Source: Puffinus mauretanicus (taxonomy: Eukaryota; Chordata; Aves; Procellariiformes; Procellariidae). Taken from it: a stretch of DNA of 64,000 nucleotides. A model generated the notes under the pieces. It saw nothing but the letters and a program-made list of their open reading frames with translations, was not told where the DNA came from and searched no databases. The position numbers were made by a program, and so were the translations under genes. Numbering within the stretch: position 1 is the first letter of the stretch; every line of letters starts with the position of its first letter. Below are positions 13,201-26,735 of the stretch, piece after piece. Location of the stretch: NCBI GenBank assembly GCA_023333565.1, contig JAJKFH010003106.1, forward strand, positions 62,001 through 126,000, written 5' to 3'.

Positions 13201-16200
13201 ATGAAAAGCTTTATACCTTCACTATTTAAAGCAAGTTTTTGAAACTTGGCTTGGAGACAACTGTGAGATAAAAAAATAAAACCCACAACTTTTTCTTCTG
13301 AAATTTAGTTTAGGTTTGGGTGACATGTAGTATGGAATTAATGTCAGTTACACTTTTGGCAAAGTTCTGATCACACGTTAAGATGACATACCAGGAACAG
13401 TATGCATCAAGACATAGTCTACAAACCATCTGAAAGTAACTGCAGCTGGTAGCAGTGGTTAGTTTTTTTTCCTATGAATTTTTATTTTGTTAGCAAAATC
13501 CAATTTCTTAAACTTGAAATGTTGCATTTAAAGATTCTGAAGCTCAATGACCTTTGTGCCAAAAGTCTTTTCAGGTACTCTGTGTGAGAGCTATTGGTTT
13601 TACTTAGGAACAAAGATGGAAAAATAATACATTTAAAAATAGTTGTAAAATAAACATGTATCAACTAAATATTTTCAATTTTTTTTTTTCATTTAGAAGA
13701 GAGATGTCATTTCCAAGAAAAAAAATGACACATGGGAATAAAAGTCTGATACGATGGAAAGTTCCTCCTTTACTTGCCAAAATCTGAGAACTGATAGCTC
13801 TTTATATTAACAGTAACAGAAATCCCCTACACATTAGAGAAATTTGTGTTGCACTAGTATAATGAAGTTAGTTAACAATTTTTTTTTTTGTGTATCTCAC
13901 AAAAAAATCTGAAGATTATAATATTTTACCTTACATACTTGATTTTTGCCAGGAAAAATAATGTTTTGGAATTTAACTGTGAATTATCTAAAAAGTAAGT
14001 GCTGGCATAAATGTTGCTTGGTGTTGCCATGGAAATAATGATACAAATCCTACAAATCTATATCCCACACGATGTTACAAATCCATTTATGCTTATAATC
14101 TAATTAGATATATTAATCTCTTTTTCTGCTTTCTACCACCTTCATCACCAAATTGGAACCTGTATATTCCTGATGGCAACTAGGCAACCAAGGCCTCTGT
14201 GTTGGAGAGATCTGTTTGTAACGCAGAAACCACAAATGATATCTCATGTAATGTGTGATGTTCCCATACATTATTTCTTTTCTCCCTTCTTGTGACCTGC
14301 AGCAAGAGGAAAGGATAAAAGAGGAAGGAAAAAAAAAACCCAAACCAAACAGTTTCTACACAAATTGTAGAGATACTGGAAGAAATTAGGTCATATGCAA
14401 CATTACAGAAGCTGTACACAATTAATATCAGCTTTTCTGTCCTTGCACATTTTCTTGAACATCTCTACTCAGCTACATCCAGAAATGAGGTGGGCATTTT
14501 GTATTCCACATGCTGGCCATATCAGGAAGCAAAAATCCTTCTCGGAGTTTGTATTTCACAAAGTTGTTTTGCAAATTCAAATTGAATATTGGTTGCATAA
14601 TGGCGAATTTGCATATTATGGCTTTAGTATTGACTGCTATTTGACAGTCGCAAAGGTAGTAACAGTGTGATTCCACTTGCAAGAATTCTTTAAGGCATTA
14701 CTGAAACCCTACTGAATTTGGGCTTTTCAAAAGAGAACGTGGCTTTTCAATAGAACAGGTCTAAAGTCCTGGTTTCAGTTAATTTGTTTTCCTGTGTGAA
14801 CTGCAACCTCTATAGTTGCACAGTACTACCTGAAAAAGGACATATACCCTCGACAGGAGCTTGTCACAAAATCCCCTAGAACTCCAAAACAAAGGAACAG
14901 CTTGGCTTCCATTTGACAACTGCAGTTTAATGGAAGGATAAAAGCAGGTATCTTTGGTGATTGCCAATATAGTGTGTACAGTTGAGTACAGCACTACGGT
15001 GTTACACACATATGTCCCTTAACTAAGGTCAAGTGGTGTCTACTTTTCATGACAAATGTTTTGTAAGAACCCATAGAGTGTAAGTTCTACATGCTCTTTC
15101 TACTTTTATTAGAATTATTCTTGGTTTTGTATCCATCCCTTTCTAGCCTGGTTAACCTGTCTTCATCAACTACATTTTTGTGCAATACTCTGCCCCATGC
15201 GGTCTGAGTTTGCCAGGTTTTGGCCAAGGCTGTCACCTCATTACCCATTTGAGTTTTCTTTAGTTTCAAACTGGTTGCGAGACAATTCTGCTGTAGCTCT
15301 GAAGCCGGCTCAGATTTTGCACCAAGTCTGACATATTCTGTATGCATCAGACGTCCAGAATATGCGCAGATCCATTGGGAATGTGCATCACCTAAAGCAG
15401 CCCCTTTTCACAGAGATAAATGAGTGCTGTATGTTTGCTCTGTGTTATTCTTAAAAAGTCCTTTGCATCAAAATCACCTCTTACACAAAATGTAACTATG
15501 ATACGATCCTACAGATCTGGATCCTACTTTTTTCTTTTTTACACTAGATGATCAAGCTGCAGCCCACCTATCTTTTTGACAGGCAGCTACTGTCAAATCA
15601 CCTGCAAAAACAAGTGAGTTCATTAAAAAGAACACATTTTTCACAGGGATGTCTTTACCCCCAGTGAAAGCACAAAACCAAGACTGCAGAATAAAAGGAC
15701 ATATGAAAAGAAAATCTTGAGGAATAGACTCAGACAAGTGAGAAACACAGAGGAGAAGTAGAACAAAAGGAGTTCATCTAGTAAACATATCAAAACCAGA
15801 TAGTAAAATTAGTCAAGACAGTTCTTCAAGCACAAATGAGATGGCAGAGTTAATGAGAGGAAAAGCAAAAAAAAAGCACTAAACCCAACTCTCATGCATT
15901 TTGCATATGTGGCAATAATATAGAAATTACTAGAAAATTGTTTGCAGTATCCATTTGTTTTGAGAATGTAAACCAGATTTTACTTCAAAAGCAATTTCAT
16001 AATAATGACTTTTCACATGGAGGAGATAAAGCAAAATTAGACAGGAAATTCAACACTGAAAATATTTCTTTGGTTCTGTTCCAGCTTGCTTCTTTGCTTC
16101 TGGATGTCTGCTTTTCTTTTTTAATTCTTTTTTATTTTTTCTCTGTAGCAAATCTTTACCCTATTTGGCTTACATTTTAACACCAAACTTACTGTATCTT

Positions 16201-16971
16201 TTATTCCATGATTGATATTTGCAAGCCAGCAGGTGCTAATGGTGCAGAAAAGTGCATATGAGCTTAAGAGATCATTGTTGAATCACAGCATGGAGCCACA
16301 GATAATATGGATATATACGCTCTAGTTTTACTGAAACAGACTTTGAACTGTCATAGGTTTGGATATCAGTTGGTCAAATATTTTATTTCAAGGAAATTAT
16401 TTTTTTGTGTGTGTGTGCCAAAAGAAAATATGATGTTAATCCAGTGAGACTTGGGCCCCATGCTGCTTCAAATAAGATTAAAGGGATTGCCTACCAGGGT
16501 GAAGTTCTATTAAGTTTATAAATATTCATTGCTATATTGAAAAGTTTAAAGCAGACTGAATTTCAGCTAATTGCTCACAGAAAGTAATCTTCTTATTTAA
16601 AAGAATACTGTTAATTAGATTTTCAAGGAAAAAAGACTGGGAACCCAAGATTTTTGTACAAAGAGGGCTTCAGGCAGCTGAGTTTTATGAAACACAGAAG
16701 TGATCAGATCAATTATGAGGGTTAAATTAGTTACTAGTTTGGTATGAAGATATTTTGCAGTTACAAGATAGTATCAGTATGTTTTTAAAGGATTCATTGC
16801 AGATGAATGTTCTCAACCAGTCAGAAGTTCCTGAGTATAGGTTTAAAAGCTACAGAATCCCTGGCCACATCAGACAAAAGTAAATTAGTTAAAAAACTGA
16901 GTTACATCATGCAAAAACGCAGACTAGAGTTGTCAGAGTAGCACAATCATCTGTATTAGAGGGGCTACAAT
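10277..16971. other. AT-rich gene-free DNA
   Basis: No gene is recognised. The longest open frames are about 91 codons (14395-14670, plus) and 86 codons (15087-15347, minus). Neither resembles a family I know or shows exon-like borders. Inverted repeats are noted at 11741-11779, 12838-12859, 13232-13248 and 14571-14612 (GCAAATTC and GAATTTGC arms). The 15.1-15.4 kb stretch is somewhat richer in GC than its surroundings and may be an old repeat that I cannot name. Confidence 0.65.
11741..11779. repeat. Four alternating inverted copies of an 8-mer
   Basis: ATTAAGAA at 11741 and 11759 alternates with its reverse complement TTCTTAAT at 11753 and 11772. The middle pair overlaps to form a perfect 14-bp palindrome at 11753-11766. 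Several mutually exclusive hairpins are possible. The sequence is AT-rich, so chance or replication slippage is a likely origin. Confidence 0.5.
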
Positions 16972-16997
16972 AAAAACAAAACAAAACAAAACAAAAC
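16972..16997 (+). repeat. (AAAAC)n microsatellite
   Basis: About five AAAAC-type units are followed by a C-rich patch ending near 17020. It resembles the A-rich simple repeats that seed on poly-A tails, but no retroposon is visible on its 5' side. Confidence 0.85.
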
Positions 16998-18213
16998 ACC
17001 CAACACCTCCCCCCCACAACAAACCTTGCTCCCCAGTATCAATAGACAGCACAGCTCATATCAGTACTGTAATGAAGAGAGTGGCTACAATGTGTTGTCA
17101 CTACCTAAGGAATCACTTGTTAATAAATGTGTAAACAATGTTAACAAAGCAGCATTTTCCTTATAATGCCTTGCAAAGTGCACTGCTTAATCTGTATTTC
17201 CAGCAACAGCGTTAACAAGGCATACTGTTGGAATTCAGTAAGACACAGGAAAGTATCAGGGGTAATGAAAAATACTGATTTAGTTTCTTTGCCAAAAATT
17301 GCATATATTCAGGGAGCTCAAGATTAGAAGGTACTATTTCTCTCATTTTCTGTTTATCACAGGCTGAAACAATCTAACAGTTGTCCATATATAAAAGAAA
17401 AAAAAGCTGTGTTTGACTAGGGACTTGTCCACATGGGGAAATAAATTTGGATGAGCTAGAACGTGAAATGACAGGCCACTAACTCCTCTCATTAACTCTC
17501 CAGAAAAGCACTCCTGATCTGCTGTAAGAGTGCTGCTGTGAAATGGATTTTATTATACTTTGGAACTGTATTAAGATACAATGCATTAAAGTTTTCTTTA
17601 GTGGGATGTTTTCTTTGCCAAATAGGAGGTTATAGAGAGAGCCACTGTAAGAATGGCAATAGTAAAATAAATAAATTCCTTCTCCTCATTAACTTCCACA
17701 TGTAGACAGTTTCAAAATAACATGTAGTTAAAATCTGTCACCCGGGCTATGTTGGAGGAAAGAGAATCCACTTTGATTATTTACACCAAAGGTTAATCAT
17801 CCCTTTAATAAGAATGCTTCTTTCACACTTAGAATCTATAAAAACCTTGGCTTTCAGTCTTTAGTTCTTTTTTTTTTAACTATTCAATTAAGGAGCCCTT
17901 TAGTAGTCTATTATGAAAACGCACCCTGAACTGAATGAAAAGAATTATTAAAGTCAGTGGAGAAAGCTCTCATTAACTTCACAGGATTTGAATCTGCTTC
18001 AGAAAATCCTAAAAAGTTTTGTTACTTTTTTTCATTCCTTCATGAAGTTTGTTTTCCAGTCTGCTGAATAATATATCTATTTTGTTCAACATTGCAGGAA
18101 AAGGCACAAAATAAAACTGATTGGCTCTGAGGGTCAATGCATAATCTCTATGCTATTGATGCTTATAAGGTTTAAACTTTTAAATATAAGCAATCAGTCG
18201 TGCAGAAGTGCTC

Positions 18214-18278
18214 ATTCACCTCCTGGGCTGATCTCTTCTAGGTTGTTATTAAAGTAGGAGTGAGCCCAGGAGATGAAT
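18214..18278 (+). ncRNA. Candidate microRNA-type hairpin
   Basis: The outer stem pairs 18214-18229 with 18263-18278, 16 bp with one mismatch, and is rich in G and C (CTCCTGGGCT) against an AT-rich background. An inner stem pairs 18233-18240 with 18255-18262, with one G:U pair and one mismatch. The two stems are separated by a 3-nt bulge (18230-18232), and the terminal loop is 14 nt. Total length of 65 nt, the bulge and the loop size all fit a pre-miRNA. I do not recognise a known microRNA. A MITE remnant or chance are alternatives, though a GC-rich 16-bp arm pair is unlikely by chance in this composition. Confidence 0.28.
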
Positions 18279-19350
18279 CTGTAATTACATGGATCCAGTT
18301 GTTTTGATATTTCTCACAGCTAGTGTAGTTCTAGATCATAAGTGGGACAGATGTCTGCCCTGATACCAAGTAAAGGCAAATCGTTGCATTAAAGGTTGTT
18401 CTGCTTGGATATCTATTACATTGGAAATGAGTTTTGCATACTTCTGAAACCATGGTTTCCTAAATGAAGCTCCCTGTGAGTTTGACTTTGGAAGAAACAA
18501 AAATAATAAAGACTAATGTCAATCCTCCAGAATTACAATATGAAAACACCATATAATTTCAGTCATTAATATTCCTCTAACGATTACATAACTATCTAAA
18601 TTGCAATGAGATATGCCCCTGTTCTTTGAACTTTGATTTAGAAGAGCAACAATAAAACAAAGCATTAATTTTAAAAGTTTCTCAGCCAAAAATACTAACC
18701 CTACATCAGAAAGGTGAAAGAAAAAACCCCTCTATACTTTGTTGTGATAGCTATGCTTGTAAAAATAGACAAAGATTCTACATGCATGTTGCTAGCTTTT
18801 CCTTTTAAAATGCAAAAAGCCATCTCCTTTCCAATCATAAAATATATAGAAGAAATCCCTTCAGATGCTGTCATCTTAGTCCTTTTTCAATCTTGCCCAT
18901 GTCTAGAGAATAAAAGAAATGTGCTGATTCTGCTGTCCTAAAATAATTATAAACTATTACATGACTGACAAAGACAACTTTATGGTTTGACCTATGCCAC
19001 ATAAAACATTTAAAAAAAAAAAGAAATTGTTGATCTTAAATTAAAGGAAAATACCTACCTAATGATTTCTAGCTCTATATAGGTAGCAGAGGACATCATG
19101 ATGCAAATCAGACAGTAATACTCTGTGCAAGTATATTCACACTTTTGCAGAGGACAAGAAAAAAGATATTTCTGTGTGTATCTATATTAGTTGTTTGTTT
19201 TTTTTTTTTCTGGTGAATCTAGGTGTAATTATTCACAAATATTACTGCAAAAATAAAATTATTTCCATTTCGTGGAAGATTTTTATTTCATTCCATCTTG
19301 GAATAAAATCTAGAAATTTCAATTTCTTCCTTTGAAAGGGAAGTTGCCAC

Positions 19351-19401
19351 GGATTATGTGGCACACTTCAAGTGTGCTAGTTTTATGCTGGCACATAATC
19401 C
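19351..19401. repeat. Nested inverted repeats
   Basis: The outer arms GGATTATGTG (19351-19360) and CACATAATCC (19392-19401) are perfect 10-bp complements. Directly inside the left arm is a second perfect hairpin, GCACACTT-C-AAGTGTGC (19361-19377). The remaining 14 bases of the outer loop are unpaired. The result is an asymmetric branched fold. No family is recognised. Confidence 0.55.
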
Positions 19402-22400
19402 TACAGGCTTCAAAGCCTGTTCACTAAGACATCTATGAAATGCTTGTGATATTTGCAAACACTGATCAAAATAAAACTTGTCAGACTTTTTTAAAAAAAT
19501 CATTAATTAAAAAATGAGAGTTTAGTTTATACTCACTTCTTTCTACAGCTGGTTCTTTTTTCCTTAACCATTGATGATGTTTCAAAAGAGGTCCTTTCTG
19601 CATTTTTTTTCCTTGTATATACAGGAATTAACAAATGCACATTCATCAGGAAAACTTTAGACAGCTACATTTTATAGCAGCATTTCAAACAGATTTAATT
19701 TTTTACTTCTCAATCTATTTAGCACTTTGCTTGGATGTAAATGTGACACTGATAAAAGTTATTACAATAAAGAAAGATTCCTTTTTCACAGAAATAATCA
19801 TTTTTTTCCAGCATAATCTGGGATTTCAAACTCATTGCAACCCAGACTAAGAATTCATGTACTTGTAATCATAAGCCTTTTTGCCGTAAACTTCTTACAT
19901 CTAAAAATCAACTTTTACAAAGCTCAACTATTTATATGGTAATATAGTCACATGGGACACAAAGCCCAAACTCCTTTTACTTAATTTATACAATTATATC
20001 TTGTTAAAAAAAATAGTTTGCAGTCTATAATCAGCTTGAAGTTTATTGCTCCTGATCTAGATCGAGAGAAGGGTTTATGTGTCCAAAAGATTATCTTTTT
20101 TTCCAGTGATACATAATTACGTTCATAATAGTTCTCTTTCATGACAAACCTTTGAAAAAATGAAACTATTTGCTAATAAAACAACACATTCTTATTTCTT
20201 TTCAACTAGAGTCAAAAGAGAAAGACAGGGATGTTCTTCAAAACTAGCACTGATGATATAAAACTTTCTCTGCAAAGGAACAATCATGCTGCCCACTTAC
20301 TACAGATGTGTGAAGAACCTTTAACTGCACAGATTCATTCAGTCTTTTATAAGCAACAAAAATTGCACATAAATGCTTTTAGGTTGTGTGAAATTTAAAA
20401 GTCATTGTTTAGGAACACTGAGCATATTTGTGTTTAAGTATGTATAGCAGTCCTTAACTCAAGAAGTTGTTATTCTTCATGACCTTTCAGCAAATTTTCC
20501 ACAAACTGACCAAATGTGTCCTTTCATCTTTTTCTGATGAAATACTGCATAATTATCTCAAACCCATTTGTATTAGAGTACTTACTCCTGCCTTACTTAG
20601 TTTAGGTTGTGTGACATTTCTGCCTCATATATAAAATGGAAAAAAACTGGCAAACTGATCTTGAAATTGTATGTACTCCAATCACTAATCTTAGAGTTGG
20701 AAGCAAAAATCAATGTTTTGCTGTCTCTTTTGAATTAACACACCATTTTTTATTCAAAGTGGATTACTATTCCCTTGGCAGAAAGAAAAAACACATACCT
20801 GGATAGATACTGACAAAGCAACAGAATATTTTTTGGGCCAAATTTCTGACATTAATTTCCTTCAGACATTAACAATGAAAATAACGTGCACAGCACAATG
20901 AAGCTAAATGTACTGCCAAATTCTTTTTACTTAAAGGTTAGAGCAACTGAATATAATTTTCTCTGGAAGGAGAAATTAGGTAGAATTAGTGTAGGCTGTG
21001 GAGAGAAGTGACATCTGAAGTAAGAGTTAACTGTAGCACATTCACTCTGCATCTTTTAGTAAGGACATTGCATAAGAGAAAAAACACCATCTGTTTGCAG
21101 CCAGAAACAATTTCTGACTTTAGGTGTCAAGAAAACTAGAAAAGCAGCACAACTTATCCCTCAGGAGCATAATGTGTCCAAAACAAATAACAACGTAGGA
21201 AGCATGGACTTATTTTGCTGAAATACTAAGTACTGAGATCTTACTTTGGTCATTGACAGATGTAGCTCTCAGAATCCCTGAATATCAGATTGATCAAAGA
21301 ATTAATTAAAATTATGCCAAATTAGCATATATAAATCACACTCTTATTTTATCCTGACACTTTTGTGTATTACTTGGCAGCGGTCAATGAGCCACACTGT
21401 ACTAAAATAATTATTTAGAACTTTTATTAGTACAGTGGCAAGGGACCATATTAATAATCTGTAAAAGTCAATAGAAAAAAGTTTGGTCTATGAAATAAAC
21501 ACTGAAATATTGTTTATTACAGACAGAGAGGAACTGACCAAACATCCCCATTTTAAAAGGCAAGGAAAAATCTGCTTTAAAGTTAAATTTAAAAAGAAAA
21601 AATAAAGAAGGTAATCTATTTTCCAATACGTAATTGTTTTCTTATTCTTTGATTTCCTTTAGTTTTTAAAATGTGCACAACTGTGTTGAACATGATCATC
21701 TAAACAATACAGAACACCTGTCATTAAAAAAAAAAGTATTTAAACTGAAATAAAGTATGAAACAAAACCTTCTTTTATAATCTGATGTCTGAGCAAAATA
21801 ACTGCAACATTAATTTACTTTTCCATATGTACCATCAAAAAAATCAGGGATGGATATTTAAGTTTAATAATCTGCTAAAACTACCTCCAGCAAGGTTTTG
21901 AAATGAAACTTTTGACATGAAATTTATTCCTTGGGAAAATTGGGAAATGAAGCAATTGACTTATATTTTGGATAAAAAAATAGAATTACATAGAACGTCT
22001 TTCTCCCGCCTCCAGTATAACAACTTAGAAATAAAGTTTAAAAAAACAAAATAACAGAGAAAATGAGAATCTGTAGTTGCGGATCCCGATAACTCAAGAT
22101 ACCCAACAGGAAACAGCAACAATGTCTCTTTAGAAGTGAGCTGAAATTGACACATTTTATAAAACATCCAGTATCAGCCAACCATCATCTTTTTGACTAG
22201 CTCTATTTCAAGATATCTTGAAAGCTTTGTTTCCGCACAAAGGAATTTAATGTGTAATAAATGCAAAAAAACCTGACGTCAGACAGTAATATTACATCAG
22301 AATAGAACAGGAAAGAAATATTTTAAAGAGGAAGATTGGAGTTTATCAAATTAAAATATGACATATATTTAGCAGTGCTATCCTAAGTATATATAGTGAG

Positions 22401-23713
22401 CACAATTTTGAAGGTGTTTCCATGACTTAGGAAGCAAAATTTTGCTTTCTTTAAAGTCTCAAATGTTTCTGAAAATTTTACCTAAATTATAAAAGTGCTG
22501 TATGATGTTTAGGCACTGCATTGCACACTATATTCCTCCATCATGTCATATTTAGCATCATAAAACAATGATAGAGTGAGAAAAGAGCATCTATTCAACA
22601 GCATTTATAACTGAACATGGTTCCTTATAAATAATGGTCAGTAGAAAAAAAATACTCATTATAGATATTACAGAAAATATGAGGGAAATACATTATGCAT
22701 AAAGCAATGTAAGGACATACAAGAATAACAAATTCATTCTCTGGAGATCCACTGATGAACTTAATTTTTCTCATTGGAAAATTCATTAATTCAAGTGATA
22801 GTTCCTAATTTTTTTTAAACTTATGTGAAAATGAATATTCTGATATTTTGAAAACTTAGAAAAATCAGAACTTTTTTTTTCTAAAAAAACTTTATCATAA
22901 ATTCTTAGGAACCTTACATAGTAAGAGGAGAGAAAAAACCCCACAACTTAAAATGTCAAAGCAAAACTGTTTAGATGGACCAAAATCATGTTTATTCATT
23001 CCTATCATTGCATTTTGATGATTTGACATTTTCACACCATATTTTTAGGTCAGGACTGTGGATTTTTAAAAACTTCTTTAACAATTGTTTAGATTTTATC
23101 TGACAGAAACTTAAAGACTACCACCATCTCCTTAGGTCTTGAAACAGAAGATAACCCTTGTTCTTGTGATGGCACTATAGAAACTGGATTGACATTTAAA
23201 AAAAAATAAATGTCGTGATTGTATTCCTTTAAACTGAAGCCAAAGCATACACTCAATGTTGCTGTCTCATCTGTGTGTCATGTTTTATGGTTCAACAGTG
23301 AATTTTTTTTTTAAATTCTTATTTTAAACTGTGATGTTCATTAATTAGTAGTTTTCTCTTTGGGTGAGGAGAATGGGACACAGAGATAATAACCCTGGAT
23401 ACGCTAGCAGAAAATAATGAAAAATCTTACTATAGCTTACAGTTAAAAAAGTAAAGTAACCATTTCTGAACTTTTTTTTTTCAGTAACATGATTCATGCA
23501 GGGTTTAAGATATTATGCTTTACTTTACTTTATAGCCTGGACAGATTTCTACAATATAATCATGCCTTCCTCATTTAGAAGAAATACAGCCTTCCAAAAA
23601 TCAAGCTAAGTCTATTGTATCAAACCACAAATAATGCTCAAATCACCATGATTTCTGGCTTAGTGACAACAAACATTTTATTCCAGCTGCCAGAATGAAT
23701 TTTCACTCTCTGT

Positions 23714-23762
23714 AGATCCTCTTCTTTTGCCAGTACTGCCACTGAGGCAAAGAAGATGATCT
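23714..23762 (+). repeat. Hairpin with 17-18 nt arms
   Basis: The arms 23714-23731 and 23746-23762 pair over 16 positions, with one mismatch and a single-base bulge, around a 14-nt loop. The stem is short for a pre-miRNA unless the flanks contribute further pairing, which I do not see. A separate 10-bp palindrome, CTCAGCTGAG, follows at 23767-23776. It could be a MITE remnant, a small structured RNA or chance. Confidence 0.4.
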
Positions 23763-25965
23763 TTACTCAGCTGAGACCTATGTGCCTCCTCTGAAGTACT
23801 AGTTGCAGTATTTACTGGTAAGATGGCAGAGAAGGAGAAAATTCAAAGAAGATTCTATTCATACAGTTAAAAAAACAAGAAAAAAAGGAAAACAAGAAAA
23901 AAAAAGGCAAGCTTAAACCTCCTTTTCTACCTAGGAAAAACTAGATTGCTTATGAAGGAACCAGTCAAGAAAGCTTTTGTGTAGGCTTTTCTGAACAAAA
24001 CAAAGCAGTTTGCTAAACCTGGCAGTAAAAAATGAATTATTCTATATTAGAAAGGCCAGATATTTTTCTCAAATGAACACAAAAACTGAGGTCAACTTTC
24101 TTCTCTCTATCAGTTTTGCTATCATTTACAGAAACACAGTGTTACGTGTCAACAGATAACAGCATTCACACCTGCTTAATACAACCTAGCATGGGTGATA
24201 TGAAAGCTGTCATGCTCAGTACGAATAACTGCAGAGAACGCAGACCAACAAAAATCTGTTCCGTGTTCTTAATATACCAAAATTCACTCTGGGAACAAGT
24301 AATTCTTAGGTAACTGTTCTGGCTTGTCATAATCTATTAGAGTAATGTTGGGATATTATCGATAGATAGATATATATAGAAATAATAAGGTTTTGGGGCC
24401 AAGGTACTTTCTTTAGGCTTTCTGTTCTGCAGTAAATTTCACGAAGCTTTTCCAATTTTATCTCCACTAATGTCATGCATGCTATAAAATCAACAAAAAT
24501 CAGAAAAGAAAAAAGAAAAAGGTAATAGATGGTTCTGCTTTAATTGCTGAAATTTCTGGAATGGAGTAATTTTCAATTTCAGGACTTTACAGTGGGGCTC
24601 AGGGAGCCTGAAATAGATTGAAAGGATATTATATTAATTGCTTTTACCTACTTTCTAAGTGTTTTAATAATTTAGTTAATAATTTAATGGCATTTTATGA
24701 GACAAACGTATACATGTGCATCAGTATAACGTTTTAAATGATTAAGCAGGACTAAATTGCTCTGTAGAACTTTATGGTAATTGTTGCTGATTTTGAAAAA
24801 TACTCAAGGAGTTCCCAGTGTTTCAAGTTAACTATGTGTGTAATTATGCTACTATGAACTCTGCCTTGTAACATAAATATTCATGCAATTACTCCAAGAT
24901 ACACAATACTGTAGTTACTATGTGCACACACACTTACAAGGTTATAGCTATCAATCTAATTATTTCATATTTCGGATAGCAGCTGAAAGCTATAAACATT
25001 CATTCTCAATTATCCTTGTTTACATGATGTGAGGATCTGGACCCAAGTAAGTAAAATATTTTAGATGATGTTTTCAGGAGCTACGTTTTGTCTGAAGGAC
25101 TTTCAGTATTTAAAACTCTTTAGAGTATTCCTGCGCTAAATGCAGCACTGGCATTAAAAGGTTAGTCTATTACCTTGAACTTGTTCTTTTGATGCAGTGA
25201 AATACCGTACTCAGTTAGGATGGAAATTGTGTGATACATAGTCTATATAAATAGAAAATAAATATGCAAAGTTTAAGAACATTTTCATTCTTTCTAAGAA
25301 CAAAATAAGAGCTAGAACATACCGAACATTTGCCCAAATTCAAGAATGACTACAAGAATAGAATTGAAGACTTATTTTTGCTTTGTGTCAGATGAAGATT
25401 TTCTTCAAATAGGATCAAGGTGCAAAGTCTACATATACAACTAGAATTCACACAGAATAAAAATATGTAGATATAAGAACTGAATGAGCTCCAAGTAACA
25501 TTTCTAAAATAATGGAGTAGACAAGAAGAATTTCAGACTGGAGAACCTAAAAGAGCACAACGCCTTCAGTTTGTTCTGCAGTAGGTATTAATTTAGATTG
25601 TGTGGTCTGATTTAACAAAATTGACTTATGGAGCAGCTTCATGTATGGGGAAGAGTAAAAATGTTACATGAGAAATTTTTTATTCTTATTTAATCAACTC
25701 TATAAGAAAAAAACAATTGTAAGAAAATTCAGACAATTAATAAAAATAATTCAAAACCTATAAAATACTACATAAATAAAGAACACTTTGTAAGACATCA
25801 AACAATCATCTGTAGAAAGAAGAGTAACTCTTTTGAGCATGTAGAATGTGAAATATCAATAAAAATAATCTATCGCTCAGGCATCTTTTAAACATCAAAT
25901 CTTCAATAAAACATAATTTTCTCTTGTTCTGTGGCAACTCTACAACATCAAAGATTAAATTAAAA

Positions 25966-26012
25966 AATATATATTAAATACATATATACATATACATATA
26001 TTTATATATATT
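25966..26012. repeat. AT and (CATATA)n low-complexity tract
   Basis: Alternating TA and CATATA units extend over roughly 47 bases. This is an ordinary AT-rich microsatellite and is likely to vary in length between individuals. Confidence 0.8.
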
Positions 26013-26693
26013 CCATTGCCCTGAACTAGATACAAGAATAAACTCCACCGGGGGGAGTGGGGTGGAGAAGGAAAGGAGCAAGGAACTGAATGAAAACAAA
26101 CCAGATTTTGCTGTTGGTGCTATGAAGCCCCTGGTATTTATACTGTGCACCACAGCACAGTCTAGAACAATAAGATTTTATACACTTAATTTTTTACCAG
26201 TATGAAACAGAATAGATCATCTAGATCTTCAAGGTCTGTTTGCATCGTTCACTGGGGAGAGTCTGTGTCCTTAAGCAGAGAAGTTTATTGTCCACAAGCA
26301 TTAGTAATATGGAAGATTTTTGGAACCATTTTACTCATGTCTTTTGGCATGGCTCACAGAGCTTTTTAGTGTTTGAAATCCATTTTTTATTCCAGTTTGA
26401 GAATACTAAGATAATTTTTTATGGATAAGTAGGGAAGATTTTTAAGGTCTATAATGTTCTATGAAGATAATATCCAGATACGAACTGTCTGGTATTAGGA
26501 GTAAATTTCCTTCTTGGCATATAATGCAAATGATCTATTTCAGAGATTTTATAGGTTTTTTTAAATACACGTTCATTGCTGGAGATATGATGTTAGAGCA
26601 TTTCAATCTAATGACTAGCTTTCCATTGTGACTTGACATGTACAAGAAAAGATGACCAATTTAAAATATAATCTCACTTAGCATTCGTCAATT

Positions 26694-26735
26694 AAAAAAA
26701 CCAAACCAAACCAAACCAAAAAACCCAAACAAAAC
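26694..26735 (+). repeat. (AAACC)n microsatellite
   Basis: A-run followed by about four AAACC units, then degenerate AAACCC and AAAC units. It is a simple repeat with no recognisable element on either side. Confidence 0.85.

Larger units (their letters stand above)
16998..26690. other. AT-rich gene-free DNA with hairpins
   Basis: No gene is recognised. Open frames stay at or below 75 codons and look like chance. The block contains the inverted repeats at 18214-18278, 19351-19401, 22432-22447 (16-bp perfect palindrome AAGCAAAATTTTGCTT), 23714-23762 and 26142-26161 (ACTGTGC and GCACAGT arms). It also holds an AT-repeat tract at 25966-26012. No transposon family was recognised over these 9.7 kb. 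Confidence 0.65.

Noticed and set aside
14023..14036. RFX-type X-box (GTTGCCATGGAAAT)
   Set aside because: It matches the left half and centre but not the full palindrome. Partial matches also occur near 992 and 4193, so it is probably chance.
26041..26075. G-quadruplex from the GGGGGG run
   Set aside because: Only two runs of three or more G lie close together, so a canonical four-run motif is absent.
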